Below, piece after piece: positions 1 to 9,090 of a stretch of DNA of 64,000 nucleotides. The stretch lies in contig CAWBNG010000003.1 of the NCBI GenBank assembly GCA_963790075.1, forward strand, positions 310,001 through 374,000. The letters run 5' to 3'. The first letter of the stretch is position 1. Every line of letters begins with the position of its first letter. The notes under the pieces are model-generated. The model was not told the origin of the DNA. It made no database searches and saw only the letters and a program-made list of their open reading frames with translations. The DNA is from CAYOUV01 sp963790075. Lineage in GTDB: Bacteria > Chloroflexota > Anaerolineae > Anaerolineales > Villigracilaceae. A program made the translations under genes and the position numbers.

Positions 1-106
1 CCTCCTGATTCGAATCACTTTGGGCGGGATATCCGTTCACCCCACAACCCGGGATGAGTGTCAGGACGATCATAACAGGCAATCTCAACTGGCGCTTACA
101 ACTCAT
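1..106 (-). CDS. Putative lipoprotein, N-terminal fragment (runs off left edge)
   Basis: Reading leftward from an ATG at 106, an open frame of 35 codons continues to the window edge. The N-terminus has two basic residues, a hydrophobic stretch and the lipobox-like tetrapeptide IPGC, followed by a polar segment: the layout of a lipoprotein signal peptide. A GAGGG element lies about 9 nt upstream of the start. It is divergent from the membrane-protein gene at 214, with an AT-rich gap containing TATAAT on both strands (147-154). Function is unknown, and the call would fall if the frame closes just beyond the edge. Confidence 0.42.
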   Translation of the reverse strand, partial: MSCKRQLRLPVMIVLTLIPGCGVNGYPAQSDSNQE

Positions 107-213
107 CACATACCCTCTATTTTTCCAGACGACAATTCTTTCGGGCATTATAATATGCTGAGGGGATTTATCCGCATTGATTTTGGAAATTCAAGGGATC
201 TTTCGGAGGCATA

Positions 214-1302
214 ATGAATCAATTGACCAAGCATGTCCGCAAGCCAGTCGAGCGCGAGGAGGCGGAAAAATACATTCGCTTGGTGCTGCTTAGTTTTGCA
301 ATCAGCGTGTCGGGGACGCGCTTGTTCCTCTATCTAACCGGCTATCCGCAGCTTGGAAATTCGACCCTGCACTTTGCCCATCTGCTGTGGGGCGGGTTGC
401 TGCTTTTCATCGGGGCAATGCTGTTGATCATTTATGCCAACCGCTGGATCAACCGCCTGGGAGCGATTTTAACGGGCGCCGGCGTCGGTCTGTTCATGGA
501 CGAGGTCGGCAAATTCATCACCCGCAGCAACGATTACTTCTTTCCGGCCGCCGCACCCATTGTCTATGCCTTCTTTCTGCTGGTCATGCTGCTTTACCTG
601 GAAATTCGGCGCCCCAACCGACAAGACGCGCGCTCGGAAATGTACCGTGTGTTCGACACGCTTGAGGAAGTTTTAGATCGCGACCTGGACCACCAGGAAC
701 GCGCCGACCTGGAAGCGCGCTTGCATTTCATCATCGATCATGCCGAACATCCCGACCTGTCGCACCTGGCTGAAGAGCTGCTGCACTTCGTGCAGTCCGA
801 TCAAATTTCCCTGGTAGTCCACAACCCGGACTGGTTGGAGCGGTTGACTCAAAAAGCCAGGACTTATGAAAAACGCTGGTTCCCACAAGAGCGGCTGAAG
901 ACGATATTGGTAAGTGGGCTGAGTGTGCTGGGAATCTGGTCCATGCGTGATCTGTCCCTGTGGTTATTCGAACTGCCTGCACCGGTGCGTTTGCAGCAAA
1001 CGCTCCTGGAGTTGATCACCGCCGGAAGGCTGGGGAGTATGACCGGACTGCAATGGCTGACCGCTGAAACCGCCTTGAAGGCGGCCTGTGGTTTGATCCT
1101 GTTGATCGGAGCCGGATTATTGGTAACCAGGCACGACAAGCTGGGACTGCTCTTTGGATACTTTGGCCTGCTGTTGCTCCTGACAATTGCCAATCTTCTG
1201 GAATTCTATTTCAACCAGTTCTCGACTATCGTACCCGCCACTATCCAGTTTGTCTTGTTGCTGATCTTGATCTACTACCGCAGACGCTTTCATCCTGCCT
1301 GA
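214..1302 (+). CDS. Polytopic membrane protein of unknown function
   Basis: 362 residues; ATG preceded by GGAGG 5 nt upstream. About four hydrophobic segments in residues 20-130, a charged mostly helical soluble middle (about 130-225) and four more hydrophobic segments to residue 358. The charged middle has a run of Asp/Glu/His residues and no motif I can name. I do not recognise the family. It converges on the small membrane-protein gene at 1332-1823, with only 29 nt between stops. Probably an inner-membrane protein; no transporter or enzyme signature is visible. Confidence 0.75.
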   Translation: MNQLTKHVRKPVEREEAEKYIRLVLLSFAISVSGTRLFLYLTGYPQLGNSTLHFAHLLWGGLLLFIGAMLLIIYANRWINRLGAILTGAGVGLFMDEVGKFITRSNDYFFPAAAPIVYAFFLLVMLLYLEIRRPNRQDARSEMYRVFDTLEEVLDRDLDHQERADLEARLHFIIDHAEHPDLSHLAEELLHFVQSDQISLVVHNPDWLERLTQKARTYEKRWFPQERLKTILVSGLSVLGIWSMRDLSLWLFELPAPVRLQQTLLELITAGRLGSMTGLQWLTAETALKAACGLILLIGAGLLVTRHDKLGLLFGYFGLLLLLTIANLLEFYFNQFSTIVPATIQFVLLLILIYYRRRFHPA

Positions 1303-1331
1303 TCCAAATTGGTCCGCTGTATGGCAGTTTC

Positions 1332-1823
1332 CTATTCGGACAATCGCCTGCGTAAACTTAAAAGCATACCGTAGTACACCACCATCAAGACCAACCCGGA
1401 GGTCAAGGCGATCATATTGGTGTGAGTTGCGAGCACGTCCTGATATCGGAGGATTGACGTGAAATAAATTGCGCTTGGCACTGAGATTCCCATACTGGCC
1501 AGGGCTGGGATTGAAGGCGACCGCAAACGCATCAAATACACGAAAACGATCAAGCCCATCCCGGCCGAAATCCACAGGCCCAGCACAAAGATGGCCTGCG
1601 CAATGCGGACTTCGACCTGTGTTTTGAGGGCCACCATGATTACAATTCCCCCCACGACGCTTACCACAGCCGGCAGGATCATCAAAAAATGGACGGTCGA
1701 GAGCAGGCGTGACTTGATCCAGCGTTCTGCGAAATACGGCAATGCCCGTCGCAGGGAGGCTCCACTTTGCCAGACTGCCACGGCCAGGATGACCGTCCCC
1801 AGGATTAGTAATAACGTGTTCAA
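1332..1823 (-). CDS. Small integral membrane protein, hypothetical
   Basis: 163 residues, with about five hydrophobic segments: residues 2-20, 42-66, 75-97, 103-122 and 135-155. The segment after the first helix (ASLRRALPYFAERWIKSR) is basic, suggesting cytoplasmic orientation there. No catalytic motif or recognised family. SD-like GGGAGG lies a few nt upstream of the ATG. It is followed on the same strand by the MBL-fold gene's 3' end at 1877, but that gene is transcribed from further right, so the two may form a short unit with 53 nt between them. Confidence 0.65.
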   Translation of the reverse strand: MNTLLLILGTVILAVAVWQSGASLRRALPYFAERWIKSRLLSTVHFLMILPAVVSVVGGIVIMVALKTQVEVRIAQAIFVLGLWISAGMGLIVFVYLMRLRSPSIPALASMGISVPSAIYFTSILRYQDVLATHTNMIALTSGLVLMVVYYGMLLSLRRRLSE

Positions 1824-1876
1824 ATCTCACCTCCCAAATCTTCGCAATCATACCGGCAGCTTCTGCCCGGATTGCC

Positions 1877-2755
1877 TTACAACACGCTTTCTACATAGGG
1901 CAATCGCAACCCACCCAGAAAAGCGTCCATAATTTCGACCTGATCCTGAGTGAGCGGATGGCCAAACAGTCGCCGCAGATGGGACAGGATTGCCTGCCGG
2001 TCGTCCCCGATTTCATCCACGCTGCAGCCGATGATCGTCATCAGATTGTATTCCTCGACCAGAGCGGAGCGGGAGACTGGCTCCGGGTGATGGGATGGGA
2101 AAAACGTATCTACATCAAACGCCAGCAAGCGGTCGTATAACGCCAGCAATTTGGAGGTCGTGATACGACGCGCGCCGTGATAGATGTCGTCGTAGATACA
2201 GTCGCCCAGGAACATGACGCGCTGCGCGGGCACGTAAACTACCGTCGAATCATGCGCATGGTCGCCGCCAACATGGATCAGCTGGCAAGTGAGTCCGCCC
2301 AGGTCTACAGCAGCTCCTTCGCTGATGGCCATCTCCGGCGGGCTAATCAGCAGTCCGGAGCGGTCGGGTAATTCCGCTTTGAGCATGTCGCGGCAGAAGG
2401 CAATCTCCAGTCCATCAACCACGCGCTGGTCGAGGGCGGCATCGCTCCAATCGAAATCCGCCATGCGCTTCAGGATGCGGACGGTCTCGTGATGAGCAAA
2501 AGCCGGCAGGGACAGGCTGGCACTGCCAAAGACGTGGTCCCAGTGCCAGTGAGTCAGCACCAGGTAAGCCGGGGCGGGCAGCTCATGGCGGGCAATCGCA
2601 TCCAGCAAGAGACGCGCGTGGGCAGGGGAATTACCGGCATCCACGATCAGGCTGCCGCGCTCACCGGAAATCACACCCAGCACAGGTCGGTCAGTGGTTG
2701 AGTCGGGTGAGAGCCAGGAAATTTGCGGGCTGATCTGGTGAAAGACCTGCGGCAT
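1877..2755 (-). CDS. MBL-fold metallo-hydrolase
   Basis: 292 residues. The metal-binding motif H-x-H-x-D-H is seen as HWHWDH at residues 69-74, after the strand LIVDAG near residue 36 that typifies the metallo-beta-lactamase fold. Further metal ligands are likely in HVGGDHAHDSTVV and FPSHH. The family includes glyoxalase II-like thioesterases, lactonases and other hydrolases; the length and motif spacing fit a general MBL-fold hydrolase, and substrate cannot be called. SD GAGGAG lies 9 nt before the ATG. No signal peptide, so probably cytoplasmic. Confidence 0.85.
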   Translation of the reverse strand: MPQVFHQISPQISWLSPDSTTDRPVLGVISGERGSLIVDAGNSPAHARLLLDAIARHELPAPAYLVLTHWHWDHVFGSASLSLPAFAHHETVRILKRMADFDWSDAALDQRVVDGLEIAFCRDMLKAELPDRSGLLISPPEMAISEGAAVDLGGLTCQLIHVGGDHAHDSTVVYVPAQRVMFLGDCIYDDIYHGARRITTSKLLALYDRLLAFDVDTFFPSHHPEPVSRSALVEEYNLMTIIGCSVDEIGDDRQAILSHLRRLFGHPLTQDQVEIMDAFLGGLRLPYVESVL

Positions 2756-2915
2756 CGGTGTTTCTCCTCGCCATCAAGAATGCACCCAGTATAAAACAGA
2801 ATACGTCCGAATACCCCCCGCTTTGTAACGATTCTGTTCAAACCGATTCGCTATTTGGAGGTAAATTCACCTTTAGCGGGGATATAATAAAGGAAAGTAA
2901 AGGAAACGCTACCAA

Positions 2916-3602
2916 ATGTCATCCAGGAAACGTACGCCACCCTCCTCAAAACGCGCTAAACTGGCTGCACGCAAAGCGAGCCGGATTCAGATCATCGTAC
3001 TCGGCATAATCATCGTGGTGGCGGTCGCCGCCATCTGGCTGGTGGCAGCCTCGCAAAAGCCCAGCGCGGCAGCCACTGTGCCCACGATCGATGCCAAGCA
3101 CTACACCTCGCCACCTGCGATGGCGATCGACGTCCACAAGCAGTATTTCGCAACCGTCAAACTGGCCAAAGGTGGCGAGTTCGTCATCCAACTCTTACCC
3201 GACAAGGCCCCGCTGACGGTCAACAACTTCGTCTTCCTGGCCCGTGAGGGATATTACAACGGCACAACCTTCCACCGCGTGATCGACGGCTTTATGGCAC
3301 AGGGCGGGGATCCAACCGGCAGCGGCATGGGCGGACCGGGCTATCATTTCCCCAACGAGGACAGCGACCTGACCTTCGACAAGGCCGGTGTGGTGGCCAT
3401 GGCCAATGCTGGACGAGACACCAATGGCAGCCAGTTCTTCATTACCTTCAGCCCGGCCGCATATTTGAATGGTGGGTACACCATCTTCGGACAGGTCATC
3501 AGCGGGATGGACGTGGTTAATGGCTTGCGGCGTCGCGACCCGCAGACGAACCCCAACTACTCCGGTGATGCAATCGAGAGCGTCAGCATCACCGAGAAAT
3601 AA
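2916..3602 (+). CDS. Cyclophilin-type peptidyl-prolyl cis-trans isomerase, membrane-anchored
   Basis: 228 residues. A basic N-terminus (residues 1-24) precedes one hydrophobic helix (about 25-46), then a Pro/Ala linker and the cyclophilin domain (about 77-228). Family residues are visible in the block TFHRVIDGFMAQGGDPTGSG, plus GSQFFIT and YTIFGQVISGMDVV. The enzyme accelerates prolyl isomerisation during folding; the N-terminal anchor places the domain outside the membrane. SD AAAGGAAA lies upstream of the ATG, and a TATAAT element near 2882 may be its -10 box. The sulfotransferase gene follows after 20 nt, so co-transcription is possible. Confidence 0.93.
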   Translation: MSSRKRTPPSSKRAKLAARKASRIQIIVLGIIIVVAVAAIWLVAASQKPSAAATVPTIDAKHYTSPPAMAIDVHKQYFATVKLAKGGEFVIQLLPDKAPLTVNNFVFLAREGYYNGTTFHRVIDGFMAQGGDPTGSGMGGPGYHFPNEDSDLTFDKAGVVAMANAGRDTNGSQFFITFSPAAYLNGGYTIFGQVISGMDVVNGLRRRDPQTNPNYSGDAIESVSITEK

Positions 3603-3622
3603 GCTAGCGAAAAGATGTTGAA

Positions 3623-4771
3623 GTGAATTTCAATTTCAAGCTGCTGGGTCAGCAAATTCGTTACTCCCTGACCAAATCAGCCGGCACGCCAGCGCGCCTG
3701 ACTCCCAAAAGGCTGGCTTTCCTGCTCTTCTTCTTCCCCATCAGCACCATATTGAAATTATCTTCCTGGCTGGGGTTTGCCTGGGATGATATCTTCTACA
3801 AAGACTACCAGCATCAAAAACTGACCCAGCCGGTTTTTATCATCGGGAACCCGCGCAGCGGAACAACCTACCTGCACCGCTTGCTGGCCAAAGATGAACA
3901 CAATTTCTCCTACATGCGCATGTGGGAGATTTTTTTCGCACCATCGATCTCCCAGCGGAGATTCTTGTGGTTTTTCCAAAAGCTTGACAACCGCTTTGGC
4001 GGTAAGGTTCAAAAATGGCTTCTGGATCAGGAGCAAAAGACCTGGCTCTCCAACCCGGCTCATCGTTTGAGCTTGAGTGAAGCTGAGGAGGACGAATCGG
4101 TCCTGTTCAACATCTGGGAGACTATCTTCACGTCCGTCTTCTTCCCCCACCCGGACCTGGTGCGAAGATATGCCTACTTCGACAAACAAGTCCCCCTGCG
4201 CGAGCGTAGAAAGATCATGCGCTTTTATCGCAGCTGTCTGCGCCGGCACCTGTTCGCCCGCAACAGCGACAAGAAATTTCTGTCCAAGAATCCGACTTTC
4301 AGCGCCAAGGTTGGTTCGCTATACGAATTCTTCCCGGACGCCAAGATCATCTACCTGGTGCGCAATCCGCTGGAAACGGTGCCGTCCATCATCAGCTGGA
4401 TGTCATTCCAGTGGAAGCAGTTCAGCGACTCACAGGAAAGCTACCTGTATAAGGATTACATGCTTGAACTGGCCCATGAATGGTACGCCTACCCGCTGGA
4501 ACGCTTCGCTTCGGCACCACCCGACAGCTACAGCATCCTGCGCTACGAAGATCTGGTGCAGGACCCGAAAGGGATTATTTCGGATGTCTATCGAACTTTT
4601 GGCTTCGAGATGGACAGGGCTTTCGAAAGGATCCTGGAGCAGGAAAGCCAGCGCGAGCGTTCCTTCCGAAGCCAACACAAATATTCCTTAAGAAAAATGG
4701 GGTTATCGAAAAAACAGATTATCAAAAACTTCCGGTTTGTATTCGAGCGTTTCCGCTTCGAAACGCACTGA
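3623..4771 (+). CDS. Sulfotransferase family protein
   Basis: 382 residues with GTG start; the ATG a few nt upstream is followed at once by a stop. The 5'-phosphosulfate loop appears as IIGNPRSGTTYLHRLL (about residues 73-88), and the 3'-phosphate-binding strand/loop as IYLVRNPLETVPSII (about 244-258). Together these define a PAPS-dependent sulfotransferase. A hydrophobic stretch (about 31-48) may be a membrane association segment. The acceptor (lipid, glycan or small molecule) cannot be read from the sequence. A strong hairpin follows at 4807-4834. Confidence 0.87.
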   Translation: MNFNFKLLGQQIRYSLTKSAGTPARLTPKRLAFLLFFFPISTILKLSSWLGFAWDDIFYKDYQHQKLTQPVFIIGNPRSGTTYLHRLLAKDEHNFSYMRMWEIFFAPSISQRRFLWFFQKLDNRFGGKVQKWLLDQEQKTWLSNPAHRLSLSEAEEDESVLFNIWETIFTSVFFPHPDLVRRYAYFDKQVPLRERRKIMRFYRSCLRRHLFARNSDKKFLSKNPTFSAKVGSLYEFFPDAKIIYLVRNPLETVPSIISWMSFQWKQFSDSQESYLYKDYMLELAHEWYAYPLERFASAPPDSYSILRYEDLVQDPKGIISDVYRTFGFEMDRAFERILEQESQRERSFRSQHKYSLRKMGLSKKQIIKNFRFVFERFRFETH

Positions 4772-4806
4772 AGCAATTTAGGCGTGGCATTCGCGCCTCG
4801 CACCAA

Positions 4807-4838
4807 ACGAGCCGCCCGAAATCGGGCGGCTCGTTTCT
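4807..4838. terminator. Bidirectional hairpin terminator
   Basis: A 12-bp inverted repeat (ACGAGCCGCCCG / CGGGCGGCTCGT) with AAAT loop lies between the convergent sulfotransferase and the small membrane protein gene at 4851. The T-tract is short on the + strand (TTTC), so termination efficiency is uncertain. Confidence 0.7.
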
Positions 4839-4850
4839 ACATACTTGGCC

Positions 4851-5180
4851 TTACAGCTTGCCAAAGTATTTCTTCCAGCCAAACATGACCAACATGGTCA
4901 AGCCGACCGGGGCGAGGAAACCCACCACGCCGGTGAAGAAACCGGCAATGTAGGGGCCGACCGCGATAAAGCTGCCGAGCGAGGCAGCGGTGGCGGCCAG
5001 CAGCAAAAAGCGGATGCCAAAGTTCACGACGTCACCCGAGTCCATGAAAAAGAGACCGACCAGGACAGCCACGATCATTAGCACCCAGGTTAGGTAATCG
5101 TTCGCGAACGAGAACATACCTGCCAGGCCAGCTACTGCGGCACCGACCAAATAAACCCACTTCCAGATTGAATTGTCCAT
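4851..5180 (-). CDS. Small membrane protein, hypothetical
   Basis: 109 residues, almost entirely hydrophobic with about four predicted helices (8-28, 31-48, 55-75, 78-100) and a short basic C-terminus (WKKYFGKL). SD AAGGAGAG lies about 8 nt before the ATG. No family recognised. It is downstream (on the same strand) of the 88-residue protein at 5317 with a 136-nt gap, so it probably has its own promoter. Confidence 0.65.
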   Translation of the reverse strand: MDNSIWKWVYLVGAAVAGLAGMFSFANDYLTWVLMIVAVLVGLFFMDSGDVVNFGIRFLLLAATAASLGSFIAVGPYIAGFFTGVVGFLAPVGLTMLVMFGWKKYFGKL

Positions 5181-5316
5181 TCTACACTCTCCTTTTCTAT
5201 GATGGATTTGGAAATTGTTCCATTCATAAAAACACCGCTGATTACGGAGAGATACGATGGAAATAATCTATATTTGGTCGTCCAAACTTGACGAAGGCTG
5301 AACGCACGAACAGGCT

Positions 5317-5583
5317 TCAGGCATCCGGATGCAAGATTTCTTGCTGGGCACGCTCAATTTCGTCAAATAAAAGCTTGACTTCCGCTTTAATTTCGGCTGA
5401 GACGCCGGCTGTCATGGGAATGAACTTGACCAGGTCGCGCGCCTGGCGCAGCCGGTCCTTGACTTGGGCAATGTAAGAAAAATCTTGCCGCCCATTTTCC
5501 GGCGGGACCGGAAATTCGCGTGCGCTTTGGATCAACGCCCGCGCACGCTCCACGCGCTCAGCCGCCGGGATCAGTTTTGCCAT
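5317..5583 (-). CDS. Small helical protein, hypothetical
   Basis: 88 residues, rich in Ala, Arg, Glu and Lys; predicted mostly helical and cytoplasmic. No Cys, no signal peptide, no recognised domain. It follows the lipoprotein gene at 5624-6361 on the same strand after 40 nt, so the two may be co-transcribed. Conserved small proteins of this size often bind a partner, but nothing here indicates which. Confidence 0.6.
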   Translation of the reverse strand: MAKLIPAAERVERARALIQSAREFPVPPENGRQDFSYIAQVKDRLRQARDLVKFIPMTAGVSAEIKAEVKLLFDEIERAQQEILHPDA

Positions 5584-5623
5584 GTGTGCTCCTCTATGCG
5601 TTGCTACCCTGGATCAACCGCTT

Positions 5624-6361
5624 TCAGTCACACAAAGTGACGCTAATGGAGACCCGCTCGGAAACGCCGGAGGCGTTGTAAGCTTCGATCTCATACAACA
5701 CGGCCGTCGGTTTTTTAAAACGCGGCGTGTTCAGGTCGCGGTATTTGCTACCGTAGAGCGTAGCCAGCGGCTTGCCATCGCGGTACAGGTGGTAACCGAC
5801 CCCGGCCATGGGAGTCCAGTACAGCCACAAGTTATCCTTGCCACAGGCGTTGCCGCTGGCGGTAAAGCCCAGCGGAGCTGCCGGTAGTGGTTGGTACCAG
5901 ACCTGGCGCAGGGAGCTGGCATCGCCAAACTCTTCAAAGGCGCTGGCCTGCACCCAGCAGGTGCTGACCACACCCGTATTTTTTTGCAAGACCAGCCAGG
6001 TGGCATCTTCATTGCGCCCGTAAGCGCCAAAAGTCTTCCCGGCCGTCAGCCTTTCAAAAACGTTGTAGCCTTTTCCCGGACCGCTGCGGCAGAGGGTATC
6101 CTGTGCCAGGGTCACCTCGGGGTAGAGTCCGGTGGAAGGCGTGTCGCTCGGCTCAGGCGTGGCTGTCTGTGCGGGGGGGAGCGGCGTGGGGGAGGCTGTA
6201 GCGGTTGGGGTTGCGCTGGCCGGGAACGGATTGGGGGATTGGCCGGCAGCAGGTGAAGTGCGGGGTGTGCCGTTAAAGGTCCGGCGTTGGGTCGTGCCTG
6301 AGGGAGCGCAGGCTGAAATCCCCAGGACGAGCACGAACATGATTGCAATCGTTTTCTTCAT
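5624..6361 (-). CDS. SH3-like domain lipoprotein
   Basis: 245 residues. A lipoprotein signal is clear: MKK, a hydrophobic run, then lipobox GISAC with the lipidated Cys at residue 18. A Pro/Thr/Ser-rich linker (about 25-78) leads to a bacterial SH3-like domain (about 80-145; note LCRSGPGKGYNVFERL, the usual variable-loop start), then a beta-rich fibronectin-type-like segment (about 155-245). Probably anchored to the membrane with the SH3 domain facing the cell wall or exterior. The linker is typical of Anaerolineae exported proteins. No enzymatic motif. Confidence 0.78.
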   Translation of the reverse strand: MKKTIAIMFVLVLGISACAPSGTTQRRTFNGTPRTSPAAGQSPNPFPASATPTATASPTPLPPAQTATPEPSDTPSTGLYPEVTLAQDTLCRSGPGKGYNVFERLTAGKTFGAYGRNEDATWLVLQKNTGVVSTCWVQASAFEEFGDASSLRQVWYQPLPAAPLGFTASGNACGKDNLWLYWTPMAGVGYHLYRDGKPLATLYGSKYRDLNTPRFKKPTAVLYEIEAYNASGVSERVSISVTLCD

Positions 6362-6485
6362 TTAAGGTTCTCCATCGGAGATATCATACCAGCCAAGTAT
6401 GGAGGATTTATGCAGAAGTTTTGCAATCCTGTTCATAAAGAGTTCTTTGAACTTTGCGCCTTGAAAAACCTCGAAATTTGAAAGC

Positions 6486-9065
6486 CTAACACTCACTATA
6501 CCCGCAGGCATAGCACTTGCGGCAGCCCTCCTCGTTGACCACCGCCGCCTCGCCGCACTCCGGGCACAGGTCACCGATCCTGAGCGCCGGCTGGCTGGCG
6601 GCCATTTCGTCTTCGAGCGTGTGTCCGCCGTTGCCATTGGCTTTCTCGGCCGCCGGTTCTTTTGGCAGCCCTTCGCGCTCGCGCAGGTACTCGTCCAGCA
6701 CCTTGCCGACGCCGTCCGGCAGGGAGCGCACGCGGTTGGGGCCGAAGCCCAGCGAGCGCCCGCCGCCGATCCCCGAAAGCTGGCGGACGATCTCACGCAT
6801 GCGGTCCAGCGGGACGATCGGTGAGGCCAGGCGCAGGATGTAGGAGATCAGCCGTCCAATGGCTTCCGAGACGGCGGCAGTCTCGGAACCGGCCTTGGCG
6901 GTGTTGATGAAGACCTCGAAGGGCTGCTCGCCGCCGTTCTCATTGACCGTCACGAAGGCCTTGCCGACCGGTGTGTCCACGTTAAAGGTCGAGCCTTGCA
7001 GCGCACGCGGGCGCGGTTTCTTGGTCTGATGCCAAATGGCCGGTTCGGACGCGGCCGGCCTGCCTGAAACGGATGGCTCCAGCTTCTTCTCAGCGGTGGC
7101 CTGGGTCTCAAGCACCACCTTCTCTCGAGAACCGGTCACATAGACCGTGATGCCCTTGCAGCCCAGTTCCCAGGCCAGCATGTAAGCCTGGGCTACGTCC
7201 TCCTCGGTGGCTTCCCCCGGGAAGTTGATCGTCTTGGAGAGCGAATTGTCCACAAAGGCTTGCAATGCGGCCTGCATGCGCACGTGCTCCTCGGCTGAGA
7301 TGTCAGCCGAGACCACGCAGACCTCCCGGATCTCCTGCGGCACTTCGGATAAGTGCTGGCAGCTGCCCTCGCGCATGACCTGTTCGATCAGCTCCTGGCG
7401 TTTTTCCTCACCCAGCCCGGCCTGCTTGAGCGCCCCTTCGAAGCGCGGGCTGGCATAGGTCAGCTGCAGGTCGACTCCCTTGTCGTTGACGTGGCGGACG
7501 TAAGCCAGCGCGAAAACCGGCTCGCAGCCGTAGCCCTCACAGCCGGCAACCGTGGCAATCGTCCCGGTCGGCGCGACGGTGGTTTGTGCAGCGTTGCGAA
7601 TTCCGTGCTTACGGATGCCACTCTCGATCGCCTCCCACTGGATCGCGGGTCGTCCCCAGTCATGCCGGTAGGGACTCAATGGCTGCGGCGCCTGCCATTT
7701 CAAATCGTCCATGTCGTAGATACTCCCCTGGATGGCCGGGAAGGGTCCGCGCTCTTCGGCCAGCTGGATGCTGGTGCGCATGGCGTGATAGCGCAAGAAC
7801 TCCATCACCTGCGCGCCGAATTCCTGACCCTGCTCCGAACCGTAACGTACACCGGCGTGGTACATCAAATCAGCCAGGCCCATCACACCCAGACCGATGC
7901 GGCGTGCACGGAATGCGGCTTCCTTGAGCTGTGGCACCGCCGGCACGTAAGCGTTGACCTCGACCACGTCGTCCAGGAAGCGCGTCGCCAGTTCCACGCT
8001 CTGACGCAGGGCTTCCCAGTCGACCTGGCCGTCCGGGGCGCAGTGTTCATTCAAATTGACCGAGCCCAGGCAGCAGTTCTCGTACGGGCCGAGCCACTGC
8101 TCGCCGCACGGGTTGGTTGACTCGAGCGGGTACAGGTGCGGTACCGGGTTGGATCGGTTGGCAGCGTCCAGGAAGAGCATGCCCGGTTCGCCGTTATGAT
8201 GTGCCTGGGCCACGATCTTCTGGAACAACGCGCGCGCTTTTATCTTGCCAAAAGTGCGGATCGGAACCCCGGCCGTCTCGGCCTGTTCCAGCGTGCCCTT
8301 GCCGGATTCACGGTATTTGGGCGAGGAGACATCCGGGAAGCGCAGTTCCCAGTCCTTGTCGTCGCGTACAGCCTGCATAAACATGTCTGTGATACCGACC
8401 GAAATATTAAAGTTGGTGATCTGGTTCTCGTTGGTCTTGCAGGCGATGAAATCTTCGATGTCGGGATGATCGACACGCAATACGCCCATATTGGCTCCGC
8501 GGCGCGTGCCGCCCTGGGCGATCTCTCCGAAGGCGTGGTCGTAAACGCGCAGGAAGCCCACCGGACCCGTAGCCTGCCCGGCCGACGATTTGACCAGCGC
8601 CCCCTTGGGCCGCAGGCGCGAGAAGGAAAAACCGTTCCCGCCACCGGTCTGCTGGATCAGGGCGGCGTCGCGCAGGGTTTGGAAGATACCGGCGCTGTCG
8701 CGGCCCATGTCATCGGTGACCGGCAGCACAAAACAGGCAGCCAGCTGTCCCAGCGGCGTGCCCGCCCCGGTGAAGGTGGGAGAATTGGGGAAAAATTTCT
8801 TGCTGGTCAGGAGCAAGTAGAATTCGCGCGCGCGTTCCGTCACGTCCGCATCCCAGGCTTCTTCGGCCTTCGCCACATGATATGCTACCCGCCAAAACAT
8901 CTCTTCGACCGTCTCGACCGGCTGGCCGTCGTCGCCGCGGCGCACGTAGCGGCGCACAAGCACCTGGCGGGCGTTTTCGGTCAGATCGGCATTTGGCAAT
9001 CCCCTGGGCATGGGGGGCGTGGGCAATAGCCCGGATTTGGTTGACGCAGCAGCATTGGTCACCAT
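6486..9065 (-). CDS. nrdJ: Adenosylcobalamin-dependent (class II) ribonucleoside-diphosphate reductase
   Basis: 859 residues. It reduces ribonucleotides to deoxyribonucleotides using a radical generated from coenzyme B12, so it works with or without oxygen. Visible family blocks: GGGNGFSFSRLRPKG near residue 140, the active-site signature NPCGE followed by ENCCLGSVNL, and APTGTIATVAGCEGYGCEP in the C-terminal half of the barrel. The C-terminus ends in a Cys-rich zinc-ribbon-like tail (CPEC...CRKCYACGYSEC), which in this family supplies the redox Cys pair that re-reduces the active site. SD AAGGAG lies 6 nt before the ATG. nrdR is immediately upstream on the same strand (25-nt gap), so the two form an operon. 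Confidence 0.96.
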   Translation of the reverse strand: MVTNAAASTKSGLLPTPPMPRGLPNADLTENARQVLVRRYVRRGDDGQPVETVEEMFWRVAYHVAKAEEAWDADVTERAREFYLLLTSKKFFPNSPTFTGAGTPLGQLAACFVLPVTDDMGRDSAGIFQTLRDAALIQQTGGGNGFSFSRLRPKGALVKSSAGQATGPVGFLRVYDHAFGEIAQGGTRRGANMGVLRVDHPDIEDFIACKTNENQITNFNISVGITDMFMQAVRDDKDWELRFPDVSSPKYRESGKGTLEQAETAGVPIRTFGKIKARALFQKIVAQAHHNGEPGMLFLDAANRSNPVPHLYPLESTNPCGEQWLGPYENCCLGSVNLNEHCAPDGQVDWEALRQSVELATRFLDDVVEVNAYVPAVPQLKEAAFRARRIGLGVMGLADLMYHAGVRYGSEQGQEFGAQVMEFLRYHAMRTSIQLAEERGPFPAIQGSIYDMDDLKWQAPQPLSPYRHDWGRPAIQWEAIESGIRKHGIRNAAQTTVAPTGTIATVAGCEGYGCEPVFALAYVRHVNDKGVDLQLTYASPRFEGALKQAGLGEEKRQELIEQVMREGSCQHLSEVPQEIREVCVVSADISAEEHVRMQAALQAFVDNSLSKTINFPGEATEEDVAQAYMLAWELGCKGITVYVTGSREKVVLETQATAEKKLEPSVSGRPAASEPAIWHQTKKPRPRALQGSTFNVDTPVGKAFVTVNENGGEQPFEVFINTAKAGSETAAVSEAIGRLISYILRLASPIVPLDRMREIVRQLSGIGGGRSLGFGPNRVRSLPDGVGKVLDEYLREREGLPKEPAAEKANGNGGHTLEDEMAASQPALRIGDLCPECGEAAVVNEEGCRKCYACGYSEC

Positions 9066-9090
9066 GGCATTCTCCTTGCTTCTAAAGTTG

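Noticed and set aside
20..214. 64-codon + strand frame at the left edge
   Set aside because: No SD or composition support, and it overlaps a better leftward lipoprotein start; ends at the true gene's start.
8136..9029. Long antisense frame opposite nrdJ
   Set aside because: Arises from the GC-rich codon bias of nrdJ; no homologous motifs, SD or context.
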